Assembly (NCBI GenBank): GCA_947372235.1
Contig: CANBSW010000013.1
Coordinates: 1 to 46,644 of the forward strand
Direction of reading: 5' to 3'
DNA from: Chitinophagaceae bacterium
Lineage (GTDB): Bacteria > Bacteroidota > Bacteroidia > Chitinophagales > Chitinophagaceae
Length of the DNA: 46,644 nt
In this document: piece by piece, positions 8,393 through 15,969 of the stretch
How the letters are laid out: each line of letters begins with the position of its first letter
Numbering within the stretch: the first letter of the stretch is position 1
Position numbers and translations under genes: made by a program
Notes under the pieces: generated by a model
Databases searched by the model: none
Seen by the model: the letters and a program-made list of their open reading frames with translations, nothing else
What the model was told of the DNA's origin: nothing

Positions 8393-9892
8393 TTATTTCA
8401 ACTCCAACATCTGACTAACATTGTTATTCAAATCAACCGAAACCACAAATATGCGTTTATCTTTTGTATCGGGTATTTTACTAAGGTCTACAATGGCAGC
8501 TTTATCTGAAACGATGGTTTGCACCAATTGTGCAAGGATGAATTTTACTTCAGTGTTTTGCGTGAGTGTTAAAATACCAAAGGCTTTTATTTTTTCATCT
8601 CCTTTGTAAACAAGTTTCACAGTATTGTTTGCTAACTTTTCTACTAAGGGTTGTTGTGGTATGGTATTATTGATCCATGGCATAGGTGGTACTAAAGCAG
8701 GGTAACGATAATATCGGTTACGCAAACTGTCATTCCATCCATAAGGATTTTTTTCAAAAGTTTTACTGCTGAAATAAACACTTCCCTGTGTAGTTGGGTA
8801 CGCTCTTAATGCCTGAATTTCTTTAGGAATTTCATTCGCGCTCTTCCAGGCTGTATTTGATCCGGCACGATAAATACCATGGCCTATGTATAAGTGTTTT
8901 CCATAAGTGTGATTATTCCACCAATCAAGTAATACATCATAATCACAAAGTTTATGGCCACGCTCCCAATAGAGTTGCGGTACTACATAATCTATCCATC
9001 CTTTTTGTAACCAAAGCAAAATATCTGCATAAAGATCGTCGTAATTGGTTTGTCCGGCCTTGGTATCACTACCCATAGGATCCTGGGTTTTATTGCGCCA
9101 AACGCCAAAAGGACTAATGCCAAACCTCATTCTTGGATTAGTGTTGCGAACTATGTTATGGATCTGCAGAATTACGCTATCACAATTACTTCTTCTCCAT
9201 ACTTCCTTATCCAATCCTCTACCATATTTCGCAAATGTTTGTTGATCTGGAAATTCTTTTCCTGCAATACGGTAAGGATAAAAATAGTCGTCCATATGAA
9301 CACCATCCAGATCATACCTAGTAACCAGATCTTTCACCACTCTTGATAAATGCTGTCGTACTTCAGGCAGGCCGGGATTAAAATATTTTTTGAAACCTTC
9401 TTTATTATCACCATACACCAAAAACCATTCGGGATGTATTCTGGTGATATGTGAAGGAGAAACGGAAGATGTTTTTAAATTAAAAACTGCACGATACGGA
9501 TTTAACCATGCATGAAATTCCATCCCACGTTTATGTGTTTCATTGATCATGAATTCCAGGGGATCGTAAAATGGGGTTGGCGGCAATCCTTGTGTTCCTG
9601 TTAAAAATTCGCTCCAGGGTTCATATTGGGATGGATATAAAGCATCTGCTGCAGGTCTTACCTGAACAACCATTGCATTCATGCCATTACGCTGGTGCAT
9701 CTCAAGTATGCGTATGAATTCTGCTTTTTGTTCTGTTACAGATAATGTTTTTTTACTGGGCCAATCTATATTGGCAACGGTGGCTATCCATACTCCGCGG
9801 AACTCATAATTGGGTGTGCCCTGTTGTGCCAAGGTCTGTTGAAAAACAGCCGTTATACACAGAACCATGCCTAAAGAGAATAACTTTTTCAT
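8393..9892 (-). CDS. Secreted GHL10 (DUF187) glycoside-hydrolase-like protein
   Basis: The product has 499 residues with a signal peptide (about 1-22, ending TLAQ). A GHL10 catalytic-like TIM barrel follows, seen as YEFRGVWIATVANIDWPS, MNAMVVQVRPAADALYPS, GMEFHAWLNPYRA, YDLDGVHMDDYFYPY and GWIDYVVPQLYWERGH. The conserved acidic pair around DGVHMDDYF is the likely active region. The C terminus (about 410-499) looks like a small beta domain. Family members act on or near cell-wall or other glycans, for example YngK-like proteins, but the substrate is not established. The gene is monocistronic. The start ATG 9892 gives the signal peptide. Confidence 0.9.
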   Translation of the reverse strand: MKKLFSLGMVLCITAVFQQTLAQQGTPNYEFRGVWIATVANIDWPSKKTLSVTEQKAEFIRILEMHQRNGMNAMVVQVRPAADALYPSQYEPWSEFLTGTQGLPPTPFYDPLEFMINETHKRGMEFHAWLNPYRAVFNLKTSSVSPSHITRIHPEWFLVYGDNKEGFKKYFNPGLPEVRQHLSRVVKDLVTRYDLDGVHMDDYFYPYRIAGKEFPDQQTFAKYGRGLDKEVWRRSNCDSVILQIHNIVRNTNPRMRFGISPFGVWRNKTQDPMGSDTKAGQTNYDDLYADILLWLQKGWIDYVVPQLYWERGHKLCDYDVLLDWWNNHTYGKHLYIGHGIYRAGSNTAWKSANEIPKEIQALRAYPTTQGSVYFSSKTFEKNPYGWNDSLRNRYYRYPALVPPMPWINNTIPQQPLVEKLANNTVKLVYKGDEKIKAFGILTLTQNTEVKFILAQLVQTIVSDKAAIVDLSKIPDTKDKRIFVVSVDLNNNVSQMLELK

Positions 9893-9971
9893 GCTGCAAA
9901 GATAAACCTATGCAGGCAGGGATTTAATCATTGTGGATGATTTCCCCTTTTTGCGAATACAATCCACAAAC

Positions 9972-10421
9972 TTAGTCGCGCATCTTATCAAGTATAACAT
10001 TCAATGTGGCAGCTTCTTCGGGAGTTAGGGTGTGTAGAAAACTGTCTAACTGCTCATTTTTCCTATCCAGTTTTTCCAGAAGCTCTAAACCAGTACTTGA
10101 TATAACCACATCTACCAGACGTTTGTCTTTTTCGCTCACCTTTTTTTCTACCAGTTCTTTTTTCATAAGCCTTTCTACGATACGGCTGGTATCACTCATT
10201 TTATCGAGCATACGTTCACGGATCTGTAAGGTGCTTATAGGTTGTTTACTTCCTCTCAGTATACGGAGTATATTATATTGCTGAGGAGTGATCTCATCTG
10301 CATCCAAAAAATGTTTGATCTTTTCTGTAAGCCAGCTGGCCGAAAAAATAATGTTTACCGTTGCTTTGTGATGCTCGTTTCTGAATGCCTGTTGCTGATT
10401 AATGTCCTTTTCGATTCCCAT
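9972..10421 (-). CDS. MarR-family transcriptional regulator
   Basis: This 149-residue protein has the MarR layout. A helical N terminus leads to the segment EITPQQYNILRILRG. The winged helix-turn-helix is ISTLQIRERMLDKMSDTSR with RIVERLMKKELVEKK, and the wing is DKRLVDVVIS. A C-terminal dimerisation helix follows. MarR proteins repress nearby or own promoters and respond to small ligands or oxidation. No Cys suited to redox sensing is evident here. No target gene is adjacent in a divergent arrangement, since the neighbours on both sides are also on the minus strand. It may control itself through the palindromes upstream of its start. Confidence 0.9.
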   Translation of the reverse strand: MGIEKDINQQQAFRNEHHKATVNIIFSASWLTEKIKHFLDADEITPQQYNILRILRGSKQPISTLQIRERMLDKMSDTSRIVERLMKKELVEKKVSEKDKRLVDVVISSTGLELLEKLDRKNEQLDSFLHTLTPEEAATLNVILDKMRD

Positions 10422-10430
10422 ATAGTCTGT

Positions 10431-10451
10431 ATTAATATTAATTGGTCAATT
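10431..10451 (-). promoter_or_regulatory. Candidate MarR operator (overlapping palindromes)
   Basis: ATTAATATTAAT (10431-10442) is a perfect 12-bp palindrome. It overlaps an AATTG-GT-CAATT inverted repeat (10440-10451). Both lie 10-30 bp upstream of the MarR start codon, where an autoregulatory operator would be expected. This is inferred from position and symmetry only. Confidence 0.4.
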
Positions 10452-10551
10452 GGTAAAAACCATTGCCTGGCATATATGGTATTTGGTAAGAGTGTTTAGA
10501 TAAACGTAGTGTGGGTAATGTGTAAGTTGATTAATGATCAATGCTGAATTT

Positions 10552-11583
10552 TTAATCTTCCCAAACACTCAATCCCTCACTACAATTTGCGCAAATGTCG
10601 ATATTTTTTCGACTCGTTGATAAATTAAATCGAAACTGTTTGTAATTATCATTGTTCCAGGTTTCCTTAAAACTTTGTGTTTTCAGGTTTCCCAATTGAT
10701 GAGAAGCATCTTTATCAAAACAACAAGGTACTACTAACCCATCCCAGGTAATTACATTGGCATGCCAAAGTTTCCAGCAATGGTTACTGAGGCCGCTTTT
10801 CACTTTCATTTTTCCGGATGCATCTTTTTTATAGCGACTGTATTTATTATTTTCCGGGATGAGTTGATGTGGATCATTCTCATAATCATATACCTGTGCC
10901 GTTTTAAAACGAACCTGGTCTACACCCACTTCTTTCCCAAGTTTTTTAATGTCTTCTATCTGGTGCTCATTGGGTTTTACAACGAGGAATTGAAAAAAGA
11001 CAAAAGGTGTTTTACTGTTCAGTTCTTTTTTCCATTTCACAATATTTCTGGCACCATCAATTACTTTTTCCAGTTTACCGCCAACACGGTATTGTTCATA
11101 TACATCCTGCGTAGTGCCATCAATGGAAATAATCAACCTGTCTAATCCGCTCTCAATGGTCTGCTTTGCTTTTTCATCGGTCAGATAGTGTGCATTGGTT
11201 GATGTGGCTGTATAAATGCCTTTATCATGCGCATATTTTACCATATTCAAAAAATCAGGATTCAGATAAGGTTCGCCCTGAAAATAAAAGATGAGATATA
11301 ACAGTTCTTTATAAACATCATCAATGGTTTGTTTAAAAAAACTATTTTCCAGCATACCCGTTGGCCTGGTAAAAGCCCTTAAACCGCTGGGACATTCGGG
11401 GCAACGAAGGTTGCAGGAAGTAGTAGGTTCGAATGAAATGGAAATGGGATACCCCCATTGAACTGGTTTACCGCTTATTTTGGTTAACTGATAACTGGTA
11501 TACACTTTAACACCATTCCAAAACCTGCGTAGGGTAAGTTTAGTAAGAAGATTGATCGAATCTGTCAGGTTAAAGTAGGTCAT
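10552..11583 (-). CDS. Radical SAM/SPASM domain protein
   Basis: Taken from ATG 11583 the product has 343 residues. A longer frame from 11679 adds 32 residues that do not look conserved. The radical SAM cluster motif is CNLRCPEC (C57, C61, C64), preceded by SISFEPTTS. The barrel continues with FYFQGEPYLNPDF and LDRLIISIDGTTQDVYEQYR. The C-terminal SPASM region has HCWKLWHANVITWDG, VVPCCFDKD and ICANCSEG, which supply Cys ligands for an auxiliary iron-sulfur cluster. Such proteins modify peptides or other substrates, but no precursor peptide gene is adjacent, so the substrate is unknown. The gene is divergent from the Crp/Fnr gene and shares its upstream region. Confidence 0.87.
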   Translation of the reverse strand: MTYFNLTDSINLLTKLTLRRFWNGVKVYTSYQLTKISGKPVQWGYPISISFEPTTSCNLRCPECPSGLRAFTRPTGMLENSFFKQTIDDVYKELLYLIFYFQGEPYLNPDFLNMVKYAHDKGIYTATSTNAHYLTDEKAKQTIESGLDRLIISIDGTTQDVYEQYRVGGKLEKVIDGARNIVKWKKELNSKTPFVFFQFLVVKPNEHQIEDIKKLGKEVGVDQVRFKTAQVYDYENDPHQLIPENNKYSRYKKDASGKMKVKSGLSNHCWKLWHANVITWDGLVVPCCFDKDASHQLGNLKTQSFKETWNNDNYKQFRFNLSTSRKNIDICANCSEGLSVWED

Positions 11584-11696
11584 AGAGTGTAAAAATAACG
11601 AGGAACATTCATCCTGAACGGGATTTATTGTTTTCGAAAAAGAAAAATATTGAGAACAATTATTCAAAACCAATATCATACAAATTCAATTCTGGC

Positions 11697-11710
11697 ATGA
11701 CGACTATCAT
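11697..11710. promoter_or_regulatory. FNR-like palindrome in the fnr/radical-SAM divergent region
   Basis: ATGAC-GACT-ATCAT matches the FNR half-site layout (five bases, N4, five bases; canonical TTGAT-N4-ATCAA). The core extends to CATGAC...ATCATG at 11696-11711. It sits 57 bp upstream of the Crp/Fnr gene. Closely similar boxes precede two other operons in this window. Confidence 0.55.
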
Positions 11711-11743
11711 GTTTCTTCAAAGTAGATTGTATTTTTTAAGCAC

Positions 11744-11751
11744 TAATTTTG
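11744..11751 (+). promoter_or_regulatory. Bacteroidota -7 element before the Crp/Fnr gene
   Basis: TAATTTTG fits the TAnnTTTG consensus exactly and ends 16 bp before ATG 11768. No good upstream TTTG element at the usual 19-21 bp spacing was found. The promoter may therefore depend on the regulator bound upstream. Confidence 0.5.
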
Positions 11752-11767
11752 TGCTAATTCCTGTAAA

Positions 11768-12478
11768 ATGTCTTTAATGCATGATCATTTAACCTGTCAA
11801 TCCTGCTCACAGCGCTTTAACTCGGTGTTTTGTAAAGCGAAAGAAGAATATGTGAACATGATCAACGAACAAAAGATCTGTAATGTTTACAAAAAAGGAC
11901 AGATTCTTTTTAACGAAGGGGCATATCCTTTTGGTGTTTTTTGCATCAATGATGGCAAGATCAAACTTTCACATTCCGGTGATGATGGGAAAGAACAGAT
12001 CATCCGCTTGCTGAAAGCCGGTGATATATTGGGTTACAGGGCTTTATTAAGTGGTGAAAGATATAGCGCAAGTGCGGTTGCTCTAGAAGACACACAAATC
12101 TGTTTTATTCCCAAAGAACTCTTTACTTCTATTTTAAAAGTAGATCCGGCCCTGGCATTTGAAATGATGAAAATGCTGAGTGATGAGTTGCATAAAACAG
12201 AAATCAAACTTACGCATCTTGCACAAAAACCCATTCGTGAAAGACTGGCGGAAACCCTGTTATTTATTAAGGAAACATATGGCTATGAAGCAGATGGCAT
12301 AACGCTAAATGTTCGCCTCTCACGCGAAGAAATTGCCAATCTGGTAGGAACTGCTACAGAATCTGCTATCCGCCTGTTATCAGAATTTAAGAAAGATGGT
12401 ATGGTGGAACTGGATGGAAAAAAAATCAAGATCCTTAGCCAGAAAGAATTGGTGAAGACGGCGAATTTGCAGGATTAG
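11768..12478 (+). CDS. Crp/Fnr-family regulator with N-terminal Cys cluster
   Basis: The 236-residue product has a cyclic-nucleotide-binding-like beta-roll at about residues 35-140, seen as GQILFNEGAYPFGVFCI and IIRLLKAGDILGYRALL. A long dimer helix follows. The DNA-binding helix-turn-helix is LSREEIANLVGTATESAIR (about 181-199). The N terminus has C10-x2-C13 and C22, resembling the FNR iron-sulfur ligand cluster, and further Cys occur inside the roll. In the recognition helix Glu and Arg align with the FNR/CRP base-contacting residues. This suggests an oxygen- or NO-sensing regulator. Its position before the cbb3 oxidase genes and the ATGAY-N4-ATCAT boxes support that. FNR-type sensing is inferred, and the family is certain. 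Confidence 0.92.
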   Translation: MSLMHDHLTCQSCSQRFNSVFCKAKEEYVNMINEQKICNVYKKGQILFNEGAYPFGVFCINDGKIKLSHSGDDGKEQIIRLLKAGDILGYRALLSGERYSASAVALEDTQICFIPKELFTSILKVDPALAFEMMKMLSDELHKTEIKLTHLAQKPIRERLAETLLFIKETYGYEADGITLNVRLSREEIANLVGTATESAIRLLSEFKKDGMVELDGKKIKILSQKELVKTANLQD

Positions 12479-12525
12479 GAAGATATACAACAAATTTTTT
12501 ACACCCCATTTTAACCCCCACCCGG

Positions 12526-12591
12526 CCTCCCCCTGTGAGGGGGAGGAGTATATTTTTATAATTTATAATTTTCTCCCCCTCCCAGGGGGAG
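12526..12591. terminator. Tandem C/G-rich hairpins after the Crp/Fnr gene
   Basis: The first hairpin pairs CCTCCCCC (12526-12533) with GGGGGAGG (12539-12546) over a 5-nt loop. The second pairs CTCCCCC with GGGGGAG (12573-12591). An AT-rich spacer separates them. They lie in the 234-bp gap between the regulator and the hemerythrin-like gene and probably end the regulator transcript. Similar C/G-rich hairpins are a common intergenic repeat type in this lineage. Confidence 0.5.
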
Positions 12592-12630
12592 ATGCTGCAG
12601 GCAGAGGGGGTATTTGAGAAATATTTTTAC

Positions 12631-12666
12631 ATGATAAAAATCATATTCTGTATTGAGTATCATCAT
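12631..12666 (+). promoter_or_regulatory. Two tandem FNR-like boxes upstream of the hemerythrin-like gene
   Basis: ATGAT-AAAA-ATCAT (12631-12644) has perfect 5-bp arms. A weaker TTGAG-TATC-ATCAT lies at 12653-12666. Their centres are 22 bp apart, about two helical turns, on the same face of DNA. The second is about 42 bp before the expected transcription start if TAACTTGC (12689-12696) serves as a weak -7 element. That is the usual class II activator position. Confidence 0.55.
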
Positions 12667-12712
12667 ATGAACTAAGGGCATCCGGGTTTAACTTGCATTG
12701 AAACCGCAGGGT

Positions 12713-13222
12713 ATGATGATGAAAAAATGGGACTCAAATTTACAGGAGGTACTTGGCCCTGCAGGTCTCTGTAACTTTATTGAAACAGAGTGCCAACCGG
12801 ATATCAATGCCTCATTCGAAAAAATTACCGGCTACTTTTCTGTAGAAAACAATAAAGAAATTCCTGAGCCCGTTTTTGAACTTGCCCAATTATTATATGC
12901 CAAACTGGATGATGAGGTTCAACACCTTTTTCGTAAGGAATCCGGTTTGATCTTTCCTGCTATCAAAAAAGCATCTTCAGGATCGCCAATTGAACAGAAA
13001 ATTCCGGACAGCATACAAACCACACAAAAAGTGATCATCAATCTTTTGCAAAAATTGCGTCAGATCACCAATAATTATGTTATCCAACCCAATTGGAGTA
13101 AAGAATGGAAATCGTGTGTAAACGAACTTTTTGTACTCGAAAGCAAAATTCATCAATGGATATATATTGAACAAAGTATGTTATATCCTACCATCACCCC
13201 TAAAAACGACATGGTTCAATAG
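12713..13222 (+). CDS. Small hemerythrin-like protein (degenerate ligand set)
   Basis: Taken from the first ATG of an ATGATGATG run (12713) the product has 169 residues. An upstream TTG at 12698 is less likely. It looks all-helical. It contains two segments reminiscent of the RIC/YtfE hemerythrin domain: H71-x4-E76 followed by LIFP, and H147-x5-E153 followed by MLYP. The N-terminal HH-type ligands of true hemerythrins are not evident, and Y151 sits where the last His would be expected. Family members repair iron-sulfur clusters or bind NO/O2. This one may have lost or changed its metal site. It lies 3 bp before ccoI and behind FNR-like boxes, which ties it to microaerobic or nitrosative responses. 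The fold call is tentative. Confidence 0.55.
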   Translation: MMMKKWDSNLQEVLGPAGLCNFIETECQPDINASFEKITGYFSVENNKEIPEPVFELAQLLYAKLDDEVQHLFRKESGLIFPAIKKASSGSPIEQKIPDSIQTTQKVIINLLQKLRQITNNYVIQPNWSKEWKSCVNELFVLESKIHQWIYIEQSMLYPTITPKNDMVQ

Positions 13223-13225
13223 CCC

Positions 13226-15619
13226 ATGAGTATTGTAACTACCATTACACCCAAATGTTATCATTGCGGCGAGGATTGCCTGACGGATAGTATCCATGTA
13301 CACGAAAAAGATTTTTGTTGTAACGGATGCAAAATGGTGTACGAGATCCTGAATCAAAATGGAATGTGCGATTATTACAGCATCAGTAATAACCCGGGCA
13401 CCAGTCAAAAAGTAAAAGTGAGAGAGGATAAATTTTCATTTTTAGATGATGAAAAAATCAGTCGTTCTCTGGTTCAGTTTACAGACGAAACACAAACACA
13501 TGTTACTTTCTACCTTCCGCAAATACATTGCAGCAGCTGCTTGTGGTTACTGGAAAACCTTCACAAGCTGGAAGAAAACATCCTGAGCAGCAAAGTAAAT
13601 TTCGAAAAAAAGGAAGTGGATATTATTTTTCATCATCGCTCCTGCTCTTTGCGTAAAGTGGCAGAATTGCTTACAGCTATTGGCTATGAGCCCTATATCA
13701 GTTTTAATGATATGGGTAAAAAAACACCTGGGTATAACCGTTCTAAAATTTATAAACTAGGTGTTGCAGGATTTTGCTTTTCCAATATCATGCTCATGAG
13801 TTTTCCGGAGTATTTTGGAATTGATGTGAAAGAACAAAGCTTACTACACTTGTTTCGCTATGGAAATCTGTTATTGAGTTTGCCTGTATTTTTTTACAGT
13901 GCTTCAGAATTTTATATCAGTGCATGGAAAAGTTTGAAACATAAATTTCTGAATATCGATGCGCCAATTGTATTGGCTGTTTGGGTAACTTTTGCCCGCA
14001 GTTTATACGAAGTTTTCAGCGGTACGGGTGGTGGTTATTTTGATTCGATGAGTGGTATCGTATTCTTTATGCTGGCAGGAAGGGTATTGCAGGATAAAAC
14101 CTATCGACAGCTAAGCTTTGAAAGAGATTATACTTCTTACTTCCCTGTGGCAGTTACCAGGCTAAGTGAAGAAGGTGCTCAATCCGTTTCCCTGCCCGAT
14201 ATTGCGCTGAATGATACCTTACTGATCCATAATGAAGAACTCATTCCGGCAGATGGAATTATTACCCGTGGAAAAGCTTTGATAGATTATAGTTTTGTTA
14301 CAGGTGAAAGTTTACCGGTTGAAAAAGAAATGGGAGAGATCGTATACGCTGGCGGAAAACAAACGGGTGCCAATATAGAAATACTGGTGATCAAAGAAGT
14401 GGCGCAGAGTTATCTTACCAAATTATGGAACCGGAAAGACGAAGACCGCACCAAAGATGAAGAGCGTTCTTTTGTGCATTTACTCAGCCGTTATTTTACC
14501 TGGATCTTATTAACCATCGCTACCATTGCCGCAGTATATTGGTATATGCATGATGTTGCTAAAATGTGGAATGCAGTTACTGCTGTGATGATCATTGCCT
14601 GTCCATGTGCACTCTTACTAAGCAATACATTCACCAACGGAAATATTCTTCGTCGCCTGGGTCGTAATCATCTGTATTTAAGAAATGCACAGGTTATAGA
14701 AGATATCGCTGCCGCAGATTGTATCGTGTTTGATAAAACCGGAACCCTTACTACCGGACTTTATCAGGATATAGTATTTGAAGGATCGTTATTAACTGCC
14801 GGACAGAAAAAACGGATAGCAGCCCTGGCTTCACAATCTACCCATCCGTTGAGTAAAGCCATCAGTGTTTGGGCCGGAGAAAAAACAAATCTACCGGTAC
14901 ATAATTACCGTGAGTTTCCGGGAAAGGGTATCGAAGGATTAGTAAATGGAGAACTCGTTAGTATGGGTTCCGAAGCATTCATCACCCAACAGATTTCTGC
15001 CAGTAATGATGGTTCGGTTGTGTATGTGGCCATTGAAGAAAAAATTGTAGGTCGTTTCAAATTTCATAATCATTACCGTGAGCAGGTTCCGGAAATGTTA
15101 CAGCAACTGGGTAAAAGATACCGGCTGGCTGTACTGAGTGGCGATAACGCAGGGGAGCAACCCTATCTGCGTAAACTCTTGGGTTATGAAACGACCCTGC
15201 TGTTTAACCAACAACCTGCCGATAAACTGGAAGCGATTCGTCAGTTACAGAAAGCCGGTAAAAAAGTAATGATGGTGGGCGATGGTTTAAATGATGCCGG
15301 TGCCCTGCTTCAGGCCGATATTGGAATTGCGGTTTCAGAAAATAATAACAATTTTACTCCAGCCAGCGATGCCATCCTTTCTGCGGCACAATTGCCCCAG
15401 CTGGTTCATCTCATTCAATTATGCAAAGCCAATAAGAAAGTAGTGATGGCAGCATTTGTTATATCGGTTTTATATAATATTATCGGGATCTCCTTTGCGG
15501 TACAGGGTGTTTTATCCCCAATGATAGCGGCTATCCTTATGCCTTGCAGCAGTATCAGTATCCTGATCATCACTTTTGGGATGAGCAATTATTTTGGGTT
15601 CAGAGAGCACCTGAAATAA
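13226..15619 (+). CDS. ccoI: CcoI/FixI copper-transporting P1B-type ATPase
   Basis: The 797-residue product delivers copper for cbb3 oxidase assembly. The N terminus has the CcoI-type Cys domain (CYHCGEDC and FCCNGCKMVYEIL). A heavy-metal domain with CSSC (102-105) follows. Later come eight or so membrane segments with the CPC ion motif (C459-P460-C461), the phosphorylation site DKTGTLT (D503), the nucleotide-binding HP dipeptide in STHPLSKAI, and GDGLND (685-690). Length and motif order match CcoI. It starts 3 bp after the hemerythrin-like gene, so the two are surely co-transcribed. The maturation genes ccoS and ccoG and the oxidase genes follow. Confidence 0.96.
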   Translation: MSIVTTITPKCYHCGEDCLTDSIHVHEKDFCCNGCKMVYEILNQNGMCDYYSISNNPGTSQKVKVREDKFSFLDDEKISRSLVQFTDETQTHVTFYLPQIHCSSCLWLLENLHKLEENILSSKVNFEKKEVDIIFHHRSCSLRKVAELLTAIGYEPYISFNDMGKKTPGYNRSKIYKLGVAGFCFSNIMLMSFPEYFGIDVKEQSLLHLFRYGNLLLSLPVFFYSASEFYISAWKSLKHKFLNIDAPIVLAVWVTFARSLYEVFSGTGGGYFDSMSGIVFFMLAGRVLQDKTYRQLSFERDYTSYFPVAVTRLSEEGAQSVSLPDIALNDTLLIHNEELIPADGIITRGKALIDYSFVTGESLPVEKEMGEIVYAGGKQTGANIEILVIKEVAQSYLTKLWNRKDEDRTKDEERSFVHLLSRYFTWILLTIATIAAVYWYMHDVAKMWNAVTAVMIIACPCALLLSNTFTNGNILRRLGRNHLYLRNAQVIEDIAAADCIVFDKTGTLTTGLYQDIVFEGSLLTAGQKKRIAALASQSTHPLSKAISVWAGEKTNLPVHNYREFPGKGIEGLVNGELVSMGSEAFITQQISASNDGSVVYVAIEEKIVGRFKFHNHYREQVPEMLQQLGKRYRLAVLSGDNAGEQPYLRKLLGYETTLLFNQQPADKLEAIRQLQKAGKKVMMVGDGLNDAGALLQADIGIAVSENNNNFTPASDAILSAAQLPQLVHLIQLCKANKKVVMAAFVISVLYNIIGISFAVQGVLSPMIAAILMPCSSISILIITFGMSNYFGFREHLK

Positions 15620-15632
15620 CCAAAATGGGAAG

Positions 15633-15648
15633 CATGATGAATATCATG
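15633..15648 (+). promoter_or_regulatory. FNR-like palindrome upstream of ccoS/ccoNO
   Basis: CATGAT-GAAT-ATCATG is a perfect 6+6 bp palindrome with a 4-nt spacer, 13 bp past the ccoI stop and 71 bp before ccoS. It is the most symmetric of the FNR-like boxes here. It suggests that the oxidase structural genes have their own oxygen-responsive promoter inside the cluster. Confidence 0.6.
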
Positions 15649-15719
15649 TTTTCCGTTGATGTATGTCATAACCCCACTTTGGGTGCGCCTTTATTTTTAC
15701 AAAACTTAATTCATCGTGC

Positions 15720-15899
15720 ATGAACGTAATAATTCTTTTACTGATAGCCAGCGTTTCGGTAGCCGCTCTTTTTCTCGCGGCCTTTATCTGGAGCGTTAAA
15801 AACGGGCAATTTGAAGATGATGTGGCCCCGGCAGTAAGGATATTATTTGATGATAAACCCGCTGTTAAAAGAGAAGCAGAAGTGAAGATCGAATTGTAG
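15720..15899 (+). CDS. ccoS: CcoS, cbb3 oxidase assembly protein
   Basis: A short gene of 59 residues runs from ATG 15720 to TAG 15899. The product begins MNVIILLLIASVSVAALFLA, a single membrane helix. Then comes the family signature FIWSVKNGQFEDDVAPAVRI, which matches the CcoS/FixS pattern (W-x3-GQF-DD). CcoS is needed to insert heme and copper into the cbb3 catalytic subunit. The position between ccoI and the oxidase subunits is the usual one. The FNR-like box lies just upstream. Confidence 0.95.
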   Translation: MNVIILLLIASVSVAALFLAAFIWSVKNGQFEDDVAPAVRILFDDKPAVKREAEVKIEL

Positions 15900-15969
15900 A
15901 TAGTGTTCATCAGCATCGCCGGATTTCAATACATACAAAATAGTAAACACCAAACCTCAATCTGATATA

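Noticed and set aside
10527..10541. TTGAT-TAATG-ATCAA as another FNR box between the MarR and radical SAM genes
   Set aside because: The spacer is 5 nt instead of 4, and the site lies at the 3' end of the radical SAM gene and about 106 bp from the MarR start. It is more likely chance.
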